DNA of 23,526 bases from assembly GCA_944380945.1 (NCBI GenBank), contig CALWJG010000004.1:1-23526 (forward strand). The letters are read 5' to 3'. Of this stretch, positions 1-8,040 are shown one piece after another (the stretch's first letter is position 1; each line of letters begins with the position of its first letter). The position numbers and the translations under genes were made by a program. The DNA comes from an uncultured Agathobaculum sp. (GTDB lineage Bacteria; Bacillota; Clostridia; Oscillospirales; Butyricicoccaceae). The notes under the pieces were generated by a model. That model was given only the letters and a program-made list of their open reading frames with translations. It did not search any database and was not told where the DNA came from.

Positions 1-13
1 AGTATCCGCTGTT

Positions 14-790
14 TCACCGATTGCCGGCGCCATGCCGGTTTGCATGCTGCCGGCCGGCGCCGGAACCCGCGCCGCGGCCGCTGTGATGCCCCTGCGTTTC
101 CGTTCCGGTCTGTGTATCTGCGCTGCCGCCCGATGCAGCGGCGAGCCAGTCGCGGATCTCGCGCATGGACATATCGCGCACCTCATCGGCCGTGACGCTC
201 GGGTCGACCTCCTGCAATGCGCGCAGCGCCCGGTATTTGCCGCACGAAAGCCCCAGCGCATGCGCTTCCTCCGCCTCCTCTGTATGAGCGGCATAGCAGT
301 AGGTATTCGCCGTTTGCGCAGTGCAGGATTCGACTGCCGCCAGCATGCGCTCGGACTGCGCATCTCCCGTCCCGATCACGCCGATCTCCATGACCGCGTC
401 TTCGGCGAGCAGCGTCTCCACCGTCTCACAGTGCAGGATCTGCTCGACCGCCTCGGTGCAGTCCATATATTTGACCTCGAGGGCAGCTGCCAACGCCTGT
501 CCGTCGCTGTTGCGTCCGTCGACCGAGATCACCTTGTCAAACCGGTTGACGCCCAGCTCCAGCGATGGGTTGATGTCAATGCTGATCGCTGCCGTTGGGG
601 TGAAATACAGCCAGTGCCCGCCGAGCAGGAGCAGCGCGAAGCAGGCCAGCGCAGGAACAGCCCTGACCAAGCGGCGCGGCCTGACGCGGGTATAACCGGC
701 CGTCTTGCGCGCCAGAAAATCTTTTGTATGCGCCTTCAGCGGCTCCTCCGCCTGTATCTGGTCAAAAGCATCCCGGATGCGGTCACGCAT
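14..790 (-). CDS. RsgI-like membrane anti-sigma factor
   Basis: Probable transmembrane anti-sigma factor that holds the ECF sigma factor encoded just upstream. Visible: a charged cytoplasmic N-terminus (about residues 1-40), one membrane segment (about 41-63), then an extracytoplasmic stretch matching the RsgI middle domain, with the DINPS motif (Asn74-Pro75-Ser76) and the LELGVNRFDKVISV block. In known RsgI proteins the Asn-Pro bond in this motif is cut autoproteolytically; that this copy is cut is inference. The C-terminus is Gly/His/Arg-rich low complexity with no recognisable carbohydrate-binding domain. An in-frame GTG lies nine bases upstream (799), but the AGGGGG ribosome site is 8 nt before the ATG at 790 and only about 1 nt from the GTG, so the ATG was chosen. 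It overlaps the sigma gene by 8 nt, indicating translational coupling. Confidence 0.8.
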   Translation of the reverse strand: MRDRIRDAFDQIQAEEPLKAHTKDFLARKTAGYTRVRPRRLVRAVPALACFALLLLGGHWLYFTPTAAISIDINPSLELGVNRFDKVISVDGRNSDGQALAAALEVKYMDCTEAVEQILHCETVETLLAEDAVMEIGVIGTGDAQSERMLAAVESCTAQTANTYCYAAHTEEAEEAHALGLSCGKYRALRALQEVDPSVTADEVRDMSMREIRDWLAAASGGSADTQTGTETQGHHSGRGAGSGAGRQHANRHGAGNR

Positions 791-1265
791 CGCCGTCACC
801 CCCTAACTTTTCCCGCAGCAGCTGTTTGGAACGATTGAGCCGCGTGTAGACTGTGTTCACGTTTTTCCCCAGCATGCGGCTGATCTCCGGCGCGGTGTAT
901 CCCTCATAATAATGCAGGTACACAACGTCCTTGTACTTTGGCGGAAGCGACAGCACGGCCTCCAGCACCTCCCGATGGTCGGGCGGCGTCTCCGCCGGCA
1001 GCTGGACGACCTCATCCAGTGAAACAGTCCGGCTGCGGAAAAAGCTCTTGAGCAGGTCCTTGCAGGCATTGATGGTCACGCGGATGAACCACGCCTTCTC
1101 ATGCGCTTCGCTTTCAAACGGCATGGAGCGAAGGACATACTTCAGAAACACGTTCTGAAATATGTCCTCGGTATCCGCCGCATTCTTCAGATGCAGCATA
1201 CAGAGCCGGCGAACCATATCCGCATATCGCTCGACCGCTCTGTTCACCTCCTGTTCGCTCCGCAT
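783..1265 (-). CDS. ECF-type RNA polymerase sigma factor
   Basis: Extracytoplasmic-function sigma-70 family protein of 160 residues, the usual ECF size. Region 2 covers about residues 10-75 (DTEDIFQNVFLKY, then EKAWFIRVTINACKDLL) and region 4 covers about 100-155 (LPPKYKDVVYLHYYEGYTAPEIS followed by the helix-turn-helix). It would direct RNA polymerase to a stress or surface regulon when released by the anti-sigma factor whose gene overlaps its 3' end. An AGGAG ribosome site lies 8 nt before the ATG. It sits 27 nt downstream of the small secreted protein gene, so the three genes probably form one transcript. The promoter seen upstream of the first gene looks like a sigma-A site, so autoregulation is not evident from the sequence. 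Confidence 0.92.
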   Translation of the reverse strand: MRSEQEVNRAVERYADMVRRLCMLHLKNAADTEDIFQNVFLKYVLRSMPFESEAHEKAWFIRVTINACKDLLKSFFRSRTVSLDEVVQLPAETPPDHREVLEAVLSLPPKYKDVVYLHYYEGYTAPEISRMLGKNVNTVYTRLNRSKQLLREKLGGDGDA

Positions 1266-1292
1266 GGTCCTGTCTCCTGTTCTGCTGCCGTG

Positions 1293-1580
1293 TTACCAGC
1301 GGCAGCCGTTCCCGCGGCCTGCACGCCAGCCGCTGTGCAGCCGGCCGCAGCTCCCATCGCCGTTTGCATCCGCGCAGCGGCAGTTCTGCCCCGCATAGTC
1401 GCACACGCCGTCGTCGTTTGCGTCCACATAGCGGCAATACTGTCCAGCATTGTCACAGATGCCGTCGCCATTTGCGTCCACATACCGCAGCCCGCGGCCC
1501 GGGCCCGCGGCAAACGCGCTTGTCGTTCCTACAGCCAGCACCATTGCTGCTGCCAAAATACCGATCCGTAGCTTTTTCAT
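1293..1580 (-). CDS. small secreted protein with DxNxDGxCD calcium-loop-like repeats
   Basis: A 95-residue protein beginning MKKLRIGILAAA with a clear signal peptide (cleavage likely after residue 24, AFA). The mature part has an 18-residue repeat, two full copies (33-50, 51-68) and one partial (69-79). Each carries D-A-N-[GD]-D-G-x-C, resembling the acidic loop of EF-hands and dockerins, plus paired cysteines. Calcium binding and export are inferences. The C-terminal 16 residues are Gly/Arg/Trp-rich. The ATG at 1580 is preceded by AGGAG at 8 nt; an upstream in-frame start at 1622 lacks such a site. First gene of the operon with the ECF sigma and RsgI-like genes, so it may be a ligand, sensor or target of that system. 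No specific family recognised. Confidence 0.75.
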   Translation of the reverse strand: MKKLRIGILAAAMVLAVGTTSAFAAGPGRGLRYVDANGDGICDNAGQYCRYVDANDDGVCDYAGQNCRCADANGDGSCGRLHSGWRAGRGNGCRW

Positions 1581-1681
1581 CGGGATCACTCCTCGTCCTC
1601 GGATAGCCGTTTCCGGCTTCACTTTTCATACGATCCAGCAGCTGCAATCCATTCATTTTTTCAAAAAATTTTTCTGTGTTT

Positions 1682-1710
1682 ATTGTAGCACCCACAGTTC
1701 GGCCCGGCAA
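1682..1710 (-). promoter_or_regulatory. sigma-A-like promoter of the calcium-loop/ECF sigma/anti-sigma operon
   Basis: On the minus strand, TTGCCG (1705-1710) and TACAAT (1682-1687) are separated by exactly 17 nt, with a TG extension one base before the -10 box. The predicted transcript starts near 1675, giving a leader of about 95 nt before the ATG at 1580. Confidence 0.6.
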
Positions 1711-1724
1711 TCGGTCATTCCGTT

Positions 1725-1766
1725 TCACAAAACAAAAGTGCAGCCGCCGGATTTTCCGGCGGCTGC
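1725..1766 (-). terminator. Rho-independent terminator after the SLH-protein gene
   Basis: A perfect 11-bp GC-rich stem (1740-1750 with 1756-1766) closes a 5-nt loop. On the minus strand it is followed by a T-rich tract (ACTTTTGTTTTG). It lies 9 nt beyond the stop codon of the SLH gene and separates that transcript from the promoter at 1682-1710. Confidence 0.9.
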
Positions 1767-1775
1767 ATACTGCGC

Positions 1776-3587
1776 TCACTTTGTCTCTGTCTCTGATGAT
1801 TTTATAATGACCGTGATGACCGTTCCCGCGCCATCGGTAACGGTGTGGCAGATATCCGCCTCGCTGATCGTGCGCGCGCGAAGCGAATCCAGCGAAAGCC
1901 TTGTCAATACACCGTCCTCCGCCTGCGCATATACCTGCACCGACGGCGAGACCGGCGCGCTGCCCAGGAAACCGCTGTCCACAGTCCAATCCCCCTGCAC
2001 CTTGCCGTCCAGCGCGCTGCGGGTCAGGAAAATTGCGCCATTGTACGACTGGCCGACCGAGACGATGCTGCCCACCAGTCCGCTCAGGTCGTCTGCCTGT
2101 ACCGGAATATCCGCCAGTGTCAGGCCATTGAACAGACCGACCGTCACCGCGCCATCCTGTGTACTGGTCACAACGCCCCGCATATCCGCTTCCACTTCGC
2201 CTTTGGGGTAAACTGCAGCCACTTCGCCGGCTGCATTGAACAGCAGCGTCACATAATCCTTCTGCTTGATCTCCGCAAAGCTGCGCGCCGCGTATTCGGA
2301 TACCGCATAGCGCACGCCGCATACGGTCACCGCGGTCGGGCTGTCCGCCTCCCCTTCGCAGGCCGTATACACTCCGCTCACGCGGGCTTCCGACACCTGC
2401 GCCTGCATCCGCGAGGCGTCCACAGTGATCACATCAAACGGCTGAAGCGCCTCGCTCGAGATCGTCACGCCGTTTTTCACGATCGTGTATTCCTCCGGGA
2501 ATACAATGCTCGTGTCTTCATATACAAAAGAGGTCTCGGTCGAAGCCGCCGTCCCGTCGATCACCGCCAGCAGCAGATACCCGCCGTTATCCGCCGGATA
2601 AACGGTCAGCGTATCGCCCATGCGGAGCAACTGCCACATATCACCATAAGGCGCGGCATAGCCTTTTCGACCGATGTAAAGCGGCACGTCCGATGCGGTC
2701 TTCAGCAGCCCTGCAGCCGTCAGCACGCCCTCCTCCGACGCACCGATGACAAACAGCGTTTCGGCTTCTTCCCCGCTGGGGAGCAGTCCGAGCACCTGCT
2801 CGCCGTCCAGCATCAGGATGCCGCGGGCGCCGATCAGGCTGCGGTCCAATGTAGTGGCTGTCTCACGGGTCACCACAGCGCCGTATTCGTAAAAAAGTGC
2901 CTCATTGGCCGCAAGCGATGCATTGGTTTCGCTGGTGGCCAGCAGGATGCAGTCGCTGGACGAATCCGAAGTCAGCCGTCCGATCAGCTGCTCGCCATCG
3001 CCCTTTCTTGGCGTAGACAGGGCGCTCAGCAGCAGCGACGCCGCATCCGCCCGCGTGACCGCCGCCTTCGCATCCGGAATGGAAACGCCCTCTGTTATCC
3101 CGAGCTCCTGCGCCTTTTTCATATAGTCCGCCGGCCAGAACAAACCGACATCCGCATCCGTATACCCCAGCATACGCAGCAGCATCGTGCACAGCTCGCC
3201 ATAGTTGAGCGCCTTGTTCGGGCCGAACGTGCCGTCCGCATAGCCGCGGATGAGTCCGCAGGCCCGCAGCTCCGGATGCCGCATCGCCGCGTTGATATAA
3301 TTTGCCGCCCAATGCGTCCGGCTGACATCCGAAAAGATCGAATAATTCGCATATTCGCTGACATCCGTCACACCCATCGCCGTGACAGCGATCTTGCAGA
3401 ACTGTGCGCGCGTCAGCTGTCCGTCCGGATCGAACCGTCCGTCTCCCATGCCCTGCATGATGCCCAGCGCGTCAAGGATGGACGCCTTGGCCGCCAGCGC
3501 GCTGTCCGAAATATCGGAGAACGCGGCCGAGGCAGACGTCAGCACACAGGCCAGCGCAAGGCACAGGCAGGTCAATTTCTTTTTCAT
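1776..3587 (-). CDS. secreted S-layer homology (SLH) domain protein
   Basis: A 603-residue exported protein with an N-terminal signal peptide (about 1-21, ending SASA) and three SLH modules at roughly 22-75, 80-145 and 148-195. These have typical FSDI/FSDV openings and the motifs GDGRFDPDGQLTRAQF and YADGTFGPN. SLH triplets usually anchor proteins to pyruvylated secondary wall polymers. The remaining 400 residues are rich in predicted beta-strand and match no family I can name. The ATG at 3587 lies 12 nt after AAGGAG; an in-frame TTG at 3596 is only 3 nt from that site and was rejected. The gene starts 52 nt after the adaptor gene, so they are probably cotranscribed. Function beyond wall attachment is unknown. 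Confidence 0.88.
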   Translation of the reverse strand: MKKKLTCLCLALACVLTSASAAFSDISDSALAAKASILDALGIMQGMGDGRFDPDGQLTRAQFCKIAVTAMGVTDVSEYANYSIFSDVSRTHWAANYINAAMRHPELRACGLIRGYADGTFGPNKALNYGELCTMLLRMLGYTDADVGLFWPADYMKKAQELGITEGVSIPDAKAAVTRADAASLLLSALSTPRKGDGEQLIGRLTSDSSSDCILLATSETNASLAANEALFYEYGAVVTRETATTLDRSLIGARGILMLDGEQVLGLLPSGEEAETLFVIGASEEGVLTAAGLLKTASDVPLYIGRKGYAAPYGDMWQLLRMGDTLTVYPADNGGYLLLAVIDGTAASTETSFVYEDTSIVFPEEYTIVKNGVTISSEALQPFDVITVDASRMQAQVSEARVSGVYTACEGEADSPTAVTVCGVRYAVSEYAARSFAEIKQKDYVTLLFNAAGEVAAVYPKGEVEADMRGVVTSTQDGAVTVGLFNGLTLADIPVQADDLSGLVGSIVSVGQSYNGAIFLTRSALDGKVQGDWTVDSGFLGSAPVSPSVQVYAQAEDGVLTRLSLDSLRARTISEADICHTVTDGAGTVITVIIKSSETETK

Positions 3588-3639
3588 GGTCGGCAAACAC
3601 TCCTTATCCTAATACGCATTGCCGGCATATGCTTTTCTC

Positions 3640-5775
3640 TCATCCGACCGCTTCGCCCCAAATGTCGTCGTCCCAGTCATCCTCTGAGAACAGCGCATCG
3701 TCAAACATCGAATCCTCATCCTCGAACGAGTCATAAAACTCGTCGTCCTCAAACGTGTCGTCAAACTCATCGAACTCGTCGAACGAATCGAACTCATCGG
3801 ACTCGTCCAGCCATTCCTCCTCATCGGACGGCATTTCTTCCTCCTCTGAGAGATCGGCGTCCTCTTCGTCGGCTGCCTCGTCCTCCTGCGGCTCTTCCTC
3901 CTCCGCAGGCATGGCAAGATACACGATCGTCCCCTCGTCGATGCCCCACAGGATCTCGGTATTGGTCCCATCGGAAATACCGGTCTCAACCGGCACCAGA
4001 TGGTACTTCTGCGGCACATTTTCCATGCCCTCCGGCGGGATCAGCGTCTGGTCAAAGGGGATCTCCTCGCCGTCCTCATCCTCAAGCGGGAGCGCGAACA
4101 CCGCCGGACCCTCCTCGGTCTCGACAATGGCGCGCGTGGGCACCATCAGGCAGTCCTCGGACGACTCGGTCGTGATATGGTAGTCCACCACCATGCCGCT
4201 CTGGACCGCCCAGCCCCCGAGGGAGTCGATACCGATCGTCACACGAAAGGTGGGCACACCATCCTGCATCACATCCGGCGTCGGCTCGAGCGCGACCGTT
4301 TCGACCTCGCCGGTCAGCTCAAGCTCGGAGCCGTCGCCCGCATGCATCGTACCCTGCATCAGCTGGCCGGGCTCGATCGTGCCGATATCTGTCGAAGGGA
4401 TATCGGCATTTACGATAATATCGTTCAGATCCGCGACTACGATCAGCGGCTCCAGTCCGGTGATCGTCTGGTCGGGCTCCGCATTGAGTGCGACCACAAC
4501 ACCGTCGATCGTCGACTGGATCGACGCATCCTGGATCAGCGCCGTCAGTTCAGCGATGCGGCTCTGCTTTTCCGCCACCTCGCTCTGCGCGGCGGCAACG
4601 CTGCTGCGCGCTGCCGCAACCGCATTCTGCGCATTGCTGATCTCATCCTGGATCTCATCGCTCGACAGGCGGATGATGGTCGCGCCGCTGGAATAGCTCT
4701 GGTAATCGATGCCGTTCATCGATTCGATCTGTCCGCTGACCGGCGCGGTCACCGCCTCCTCGCGGTTGTATGCCAGTGTGCCTGCGTCCGCCGGGTAGAC
4801 CGTGCCTGCACTGCCGGCCGAAACCGCCGCCGTGGCAGACATGCCCTTTGTGAGCGTGCCGGACGAATTATCCACCGAGATCACCACGCGGAATACCGGC
4901 AAACCGTCCGCCGAGACGCGCTCGGTCGTATCGACCGAGGACACCGTGCCCGACACCTCGCTCATTGCGGAGGGGATGGACACCGTGGCGCTCTGGCCCG
5001 ACTGGATGGAGCCGCTGTATGTAGTGCTGAACTCCAGCGTCAGCTTCATCATGCTGTCATCGATCATATATCCGACGATCTCGCCCTGCCCCAGCTGCTG
5101 GCCGACGTGCAGGCTGCCGCCCTCCGCCGGGATCATCTTGCCGGAAAACGGCGCTGTGATATTCTGCCGGTTCAGGCGCGCCTGCGCAGTAGACAGCGTG
5201 CTCTGGGCGCTGGTCAGCGTGCTCTGCGCCGCAGACTCTGCGCTCTGCGCACTGGAAAGCTCGCTCTGTGCATCCGCCAGCTCTTCGCGCGTTTCGGTCG
5301 GGTCGATGAGGATCAAGTCGTCCCCCGCCTGCACCTCGTCACCGGGCTCGACCAGCACATCGGTCACCGTGCCGCGGACATCCAGCCCGAGCTCCTCGCG
5401 CACACGCGCCGCCGTCACGCCGCTGCCCTCAAAAAAGGTCTCGATCGTGCCGTAACAAGCGACAGAGGTATTCGCCTGCTCCGCGCGCACAGCCGCCTGA
5501 TAAGCCAGCACGCCGGCCGTAATGCCCGCCGCCAGCACCACGGCGCCCGCGCCCGCGCCGATCGCAATCCGCGCCTTGCGGCTGAGCTTTTTCTTTTCCT
5601 TGGGCTGCTTTTCCTCTGGCGCTTTCTGCGGATCAGTTTTTTCTTCTTTGGCCGCCTTCTTTTTCGCAAACAGGCCTTTGCCCGAGCGGGCAACATGCGC
5701 ACCGCCCTTTTTCACCGGCGGCTGGCCCTGCGGCTCGGCCTGCTGGATCTGCTGTCCCTCTTGTTGTTCAAGCAT
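3640..5775 (-). CDS. tandem-duplicated HlyD/MacA-like membrane adaptor with acidic C-terminal tail
   Basis: A 711-residue protein related to efflux adaptors (membrane fusion proteins). The N-terminus is Lys-rich and cytoplasmic; one membrane segment covers about 69-92. Two adaptor modules then follow. Module 1 has split lipoyl halves around 135-160 and 203-240, an Ala/Gln/Ser coiled coil at 161-202 and a beta-barrel to about 325. Module 2 has lipoyl halves around 342-370 and 420-450, a coiled coil at 371-418 and a barrel to about 535. Duplication is visible in TAPFSG/TAPVSG and in DGLPVFRVVISVD/DGVPTFRVTIGID. Residues 622-711 are an Asp/Glu/Phe/Ser-rich tail. MacA-type proteins normally pair with an ABC ATPase and permease; none is in the window. 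The ATG at 5775 follows AAGGAAGG; the in-frame extension to 5835 has no support. Likely cotranscribed with the SLH gene. Confidence 0.85.
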   Translation of the reverse strand: MLEQQEGQQIQQAEPQGQPPVKKGGAHVARSGKGLFAKKKAAKEEKTDPQKAPEEKQPKEKKKLSRKARIAIGAGAGAVVLAAGITAGVLAYQAAVRAEQANTSVACYGTIETFFEGSGVTAARVREELGLDVRGTVTDVLVEPGDEVQAGDDLILIDPTETREELADAQSELSSAQSAESAAQSTLTSAQSTLSTAQARLNRQNITAPFSGKMIPAEGGSLHVGQQLGQGEIVGYMIDDSMMKLTLEFSTTYSGSIQSGQSATVSIPSAMSEVSGTVSSVDTTERVSADGLPVFRVVISVDNSSGTLTKGMSATAAVSAGSAGTVYPADAGTLAYNREEAVTAPVSGQIESMNGIDYQSYSSGATIIRLSSDEIQDEISNAQNAVAAARSSVAAAQSEVAEKQSRIAELTALIQDASIQSTIDGVVVALNAEPDQTITGLEPLIVVADLNDIIVNADIPSTDIGTIEPGQLMQGTMHAGDGSELELTGEVETVALEPTPDVMQDGVPTFRVTIGIDSLGGWAVQSGMVVDYHITTESSEDCLMVPTRAIVETEEGPAVFALPLEDEDGEEIPFDQTLIPPEGMENVPQKYHLVPVETGISDGTNTEILWGIDEGTIVYLAMPAEEEEPQEDEAADEEDADLSEEEEMPSDEEEWLDESDEFDSFDEFDEFDDTFEDDEFYDSFEDEDSMFDDALFSEDDWDDDIWGEAVG

Positions 5776-5861
5776 GGTTGATTTCCTTCCTTTTCCCGGA
5801 CAGCCGCCTCGCGAAAGGCTGCCCGCTGCTTCCATTTATATGCGTTATGCCCGAGCGGCGC

Positions 5862-6371
5862 TCAGGCCATCATATCCTCAAAAAACCGCCGCACCCTGTC
5901 CGGCATGTCATCCAGCGGTCCGTCGTTGATGAACACGCCGTCATACGCATAGTCCGCCACGCCGTCGTCCGACCGGTTGCCCAGCGGGCCGCGCGCCTGC
6001 TCGAGCGCCGGGCGGCGCACCAGTATCGTCTTGCAGCAGTCCCCCACTGCAGCGCGAAACCGCGCGATCGCCTCCGGCTCGCGGATGTGGACGAACAGCA
6101 CCTGCTCGTCCCCCTGCCGGAACTGCTCGTACTGCTCCATACAGTAGCGGAAGGGCAGATCGTTGAACGCCGTGCAGCTCTCCTTGAGTTCGGAGAGAAA
6201 GCGGCGTGCGGCCGGGGTCTTTTCCCCGTCCCATCCGGCGGCACGCGCCACGGACAGGATCGGCGTGATGGAGGAGATATTGCGCACCCGCCAAAAGCGG
6301 CCTGCGCATTCGCATACGGTATCTTTTCCCACACCGCCGCTGCCGTTGATCACAAAAACATGCTGATCCAT
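5862..6371 (-). CDS. P-loop nucleotide kinase-like protein
   Basis: A 169-residue protein with an N-terminal Walker A motif GSGGVGKDT (residues 10-18) directly after a hydrophobic strand, as in nucleoside monophosphate kinases, dephospho-CoA kinase and related small kinases. The C-terminal half has arginines (LVRRP) in a plausible lid/phosphate-binding position and a strand running into FINDGPLDD. The substrate cannot be assigned; a nucleotide or a small metabolite is likely. The ATG at 6371 is preceded by GGAGG at 7 nt; an in-frame GTG at 6377 is too close to that site. It has its own promoter at 6404-6432. The adaptor gene begins 86 nt downstream with no obvious terminator between them, so read-through is possible. 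Confidence 0.72.
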   Translation of the reverse strand: MDQHVFVINGSGGVGKDTVCECAGRFWRVRNISSITPILSVARAAGWDGEKTPAARRFLSELKESCTAFNDLPFRYCMEQYEQFRQGDEQVLFVHIREPEAIARFRAAVGDCCKTILVRRPALEQARGPLGNRSDDGVADYAYDGVFINDGPLDDMPDRVRRFFEDMMA

Positions 6372-6403
6372 CCGCACACCTCCAAACGCTCTCTAACCAG
6401 TGT

Positions 6404-6432
6404 ATTTTAACACAATATATAGGGCTTTGCAA
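6404..6432 (-). promoter_or_regulatory. sigma-A-like promoter of the P-loop kinase gene
   Basis: On the minus strand TTGCAA (6427-6432) and TAAAAT (6404-6409) are 17 nt apart in a short AT-rich stretch, placing the start about 25-30 nt before the ATG at 6371. Confidence 0.6.
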
Positions 6433-6489
6433 GCGAACATATCGCCAATATATGTCATTTATCCGGCTGTTTTTTCTCCAAAATGCAGA

Positions 6490-6519
6490 GGGACGGCTCC
6501 CGCAGAGGGAGACCGTCCC
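6490..6519 (-). terminator. probable terminator after spoIVA
   Basis: A 12-bp GC-rich stem (6490-6501 with 6507-6519, one bulged A) lies about 30 nt downstream of the spoIVA stop. On the minus strand only a short, interrupted T tract (TCTGCATTTT) follows, so it is a weak intrinsic terminator or a 3'-end stabilising hairpin. Confidence 0.55.
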
Positions 6520-6547
6520 ATTTCCGGCAGATGCAGCCGGTACCGCA

Positions 6548-8026
6548 TCACAGAATGATGCAGATCAGGCCGCCTGCGCTCTCGTTGATGATCCGCTCAA
6601 GCGTTTCGCGCAGCTTGCCGCGCGCATCATCCGGCATTCGGCTGAGCTTGTGCGACAGCTCCTCGCGCACCAGCTCGTTGAGCGATTTGCCGAATATATT
6701 GGTGTCCCAGATCTTTTCCGGCTGCTCCTCAAACTCGCTGAGCAGGTAGTGCACCAGCTCTTCAGACTGCTTCTCCGTGCCCACGATCGGGCTGACCTCC
6801 GCCTTGATGTTGGCGCGCATGAGGTGGATGGACGGCGCCGAGGCGCGCAGACGCACGCCGTACCGCCCGCCCTGCCGCACGATCTCGGGCGCTTCAAGCG
6901 TCAGCTCATCGACCGACGGCATCACGATGCCGTATCCGGTCTGGGTCACCTGATCGAGCGCGCCGCGCAGGCGCTCGTACTGCCGCTTGACCGATGCAAA
7001 ATCCTCCAGCACGGCGATCAGGTCGGCGGCATCCTCCACCTGCACGCCGGTCTGCTCGCCCACGATCCCGTAAAACACCTGCTCCGGTATCTCGACCCGC
7101 AGCCGCGCCCTGCCGCTGCCGAGCTCCAGGCGGTCGATCGCGGCGCGGGCGATGTGCTCGTTTTCCGCCAGCGCATGGCACAGACCAGGCAGATCGCGCA
7201 TTTTGCCGCAGCCAGCCGCCGCGGTGCGGATGCACTGATAGATGCCGGCCTGCACCGGATGGCGCGCGGGCAGGGCCCCGATGTACCGCGGCAGGATAAA
7301 GCCGATCTCGCCGACCGGGAACTCATACAGCACCTGCTGCAGGATCGCGGCGATCCCGTCCTCGGTGAGCGTCAGGCAGTTGACTGCGATCGGCTCCACG
7401 CCGTACTGCGCGCGCAGCGCGCCGCACACCGCCTGCGCCTCCTCACCATCCGGTTCAGCCGAATTGACCAGCACAACAAACGGCTTGCCCAGCGCCGTCA
7501 GCTCCTCGATGACCCGCTTTTCCGCAGGCGCGTAGTTTTCGCGCGGGATGTCGGAAAAGCTGCCGTCAGTCGTGACGACCAGCCCGATCGTCGAATGCTC
7601 GCCGATGACCTTGTGCGTGCCGGTCTCCGCCGCTTCGGCCAGTGTCATCGGCTCCTCCCGCCAGGGCGTTGTGACCATGCGGGGCGCATCGTCCTCCATG
7701 CTGCCCAGCGCGCCCTCCACCAGATAGCCCACGCAGTCCACCAGCCGGATGCGGCAGCTTCCGCCGCCCGGCAGCGCGATCTCCGCCGCCTCCTCGGGCA
7801 CGAATTTGGGCTCCGCGGTCATGATCGTGCGGCCGCCGCCCGATTGCGGCAGCTCGTCGCGCGCACGCTCGCGCTTATACATATTTTCCATGCCGGGCAG
7901 CACCATGGTCTCCATAAACCGCTTGATGAACGTGGATTTGCCCGTGCGCACCGGCCCAACTACGCCGATATAGATATCGCCGCCCGTCCGCGCGCTGATC
8001 TGGCTGTAAATCTGTTCCTGCATCAT
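6548..8026 (-). CDS. spoIVA: stage IV sporulation protein A (spore coat morphogenetic ATPase)
   Basis: SpoIVA polymerises with ATP hydrolysis on the outer forespore membrane and forms the platform on which the coat assembles. The protein is 492 residues, the same length as I recall for the Bacillus subtilis protein, and is highly similar throughout. It has the N-terminal RTGGDIY block, Walker A GPVRTGKST (residues 24-32, Lys30), DELPQS, TAEPKFVP, the LVDCVGY switch, the GTEKQSEELV block and the characteristic C-terminus ending LICIIL, the region that contacts SpoVM in B. subtilis. Two adjacent ATGs (8026, 8023) follow AAGGGGG; 8026 gives the family length, while 8023 has slightly better spacing. 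The ribosome site lies just 3' of the sipL stop codon, 14 nt before the ATG, so translation is probably coupled to sipL. Expected to be a mother-cell gene. Confidence 0.97.
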   Translation of the reverse strand: MMQEQIYSQISARTGGDIYIGVVGPVRTGKSTFIKRFMETMVLPGMENMYKRERARDELPQSGGGRTIMTAEPKFVPEEAAEIALPGGGSCRIRLVDCVGYLVEGALGSMEDDAPRMVTTPWREEPMTLAEAAETGTHKVIGEHSTIGLVVTTDGSFSDIPRENYAPAEKRVIEELTALGKPFVVLVNSAEPDGEEAQAVCGALRAQYGVEPIAVNCLTLTEDGIAAILQQVLYEFPVGEIGFILPRYIGALPARHPVQAGIYQCIRTAAAGCGKMRDLPGLCHALAENEHIARAAIDRLELGSGRARLRVEIPEQVFYGIVGEQTGVQVEDAADLIAVLEDFASVKRQYERLRGALDQVTQTGYGIVMPSVDELTLEAPEIVRQGGRYGVRLRASAPSIHLMRANIKAEVSPIVGTEKQSEELVHYLLSEFEEQPEKIWDTNIFGKSLNELVREELSHKLSRMPDDARGKLRETLERIINESAGGLICIIL

Positions 8027-8040
8027 ATCCCCCTTGCCTT

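Noticed and set aside
5150..5290. Short DNA repeats in the adaptor gene
   Set aside because: They encode the heptad-like AQS-x-L coiled-coil repeats and are explained by protein structure rather than by a mobile or CRISPR element.
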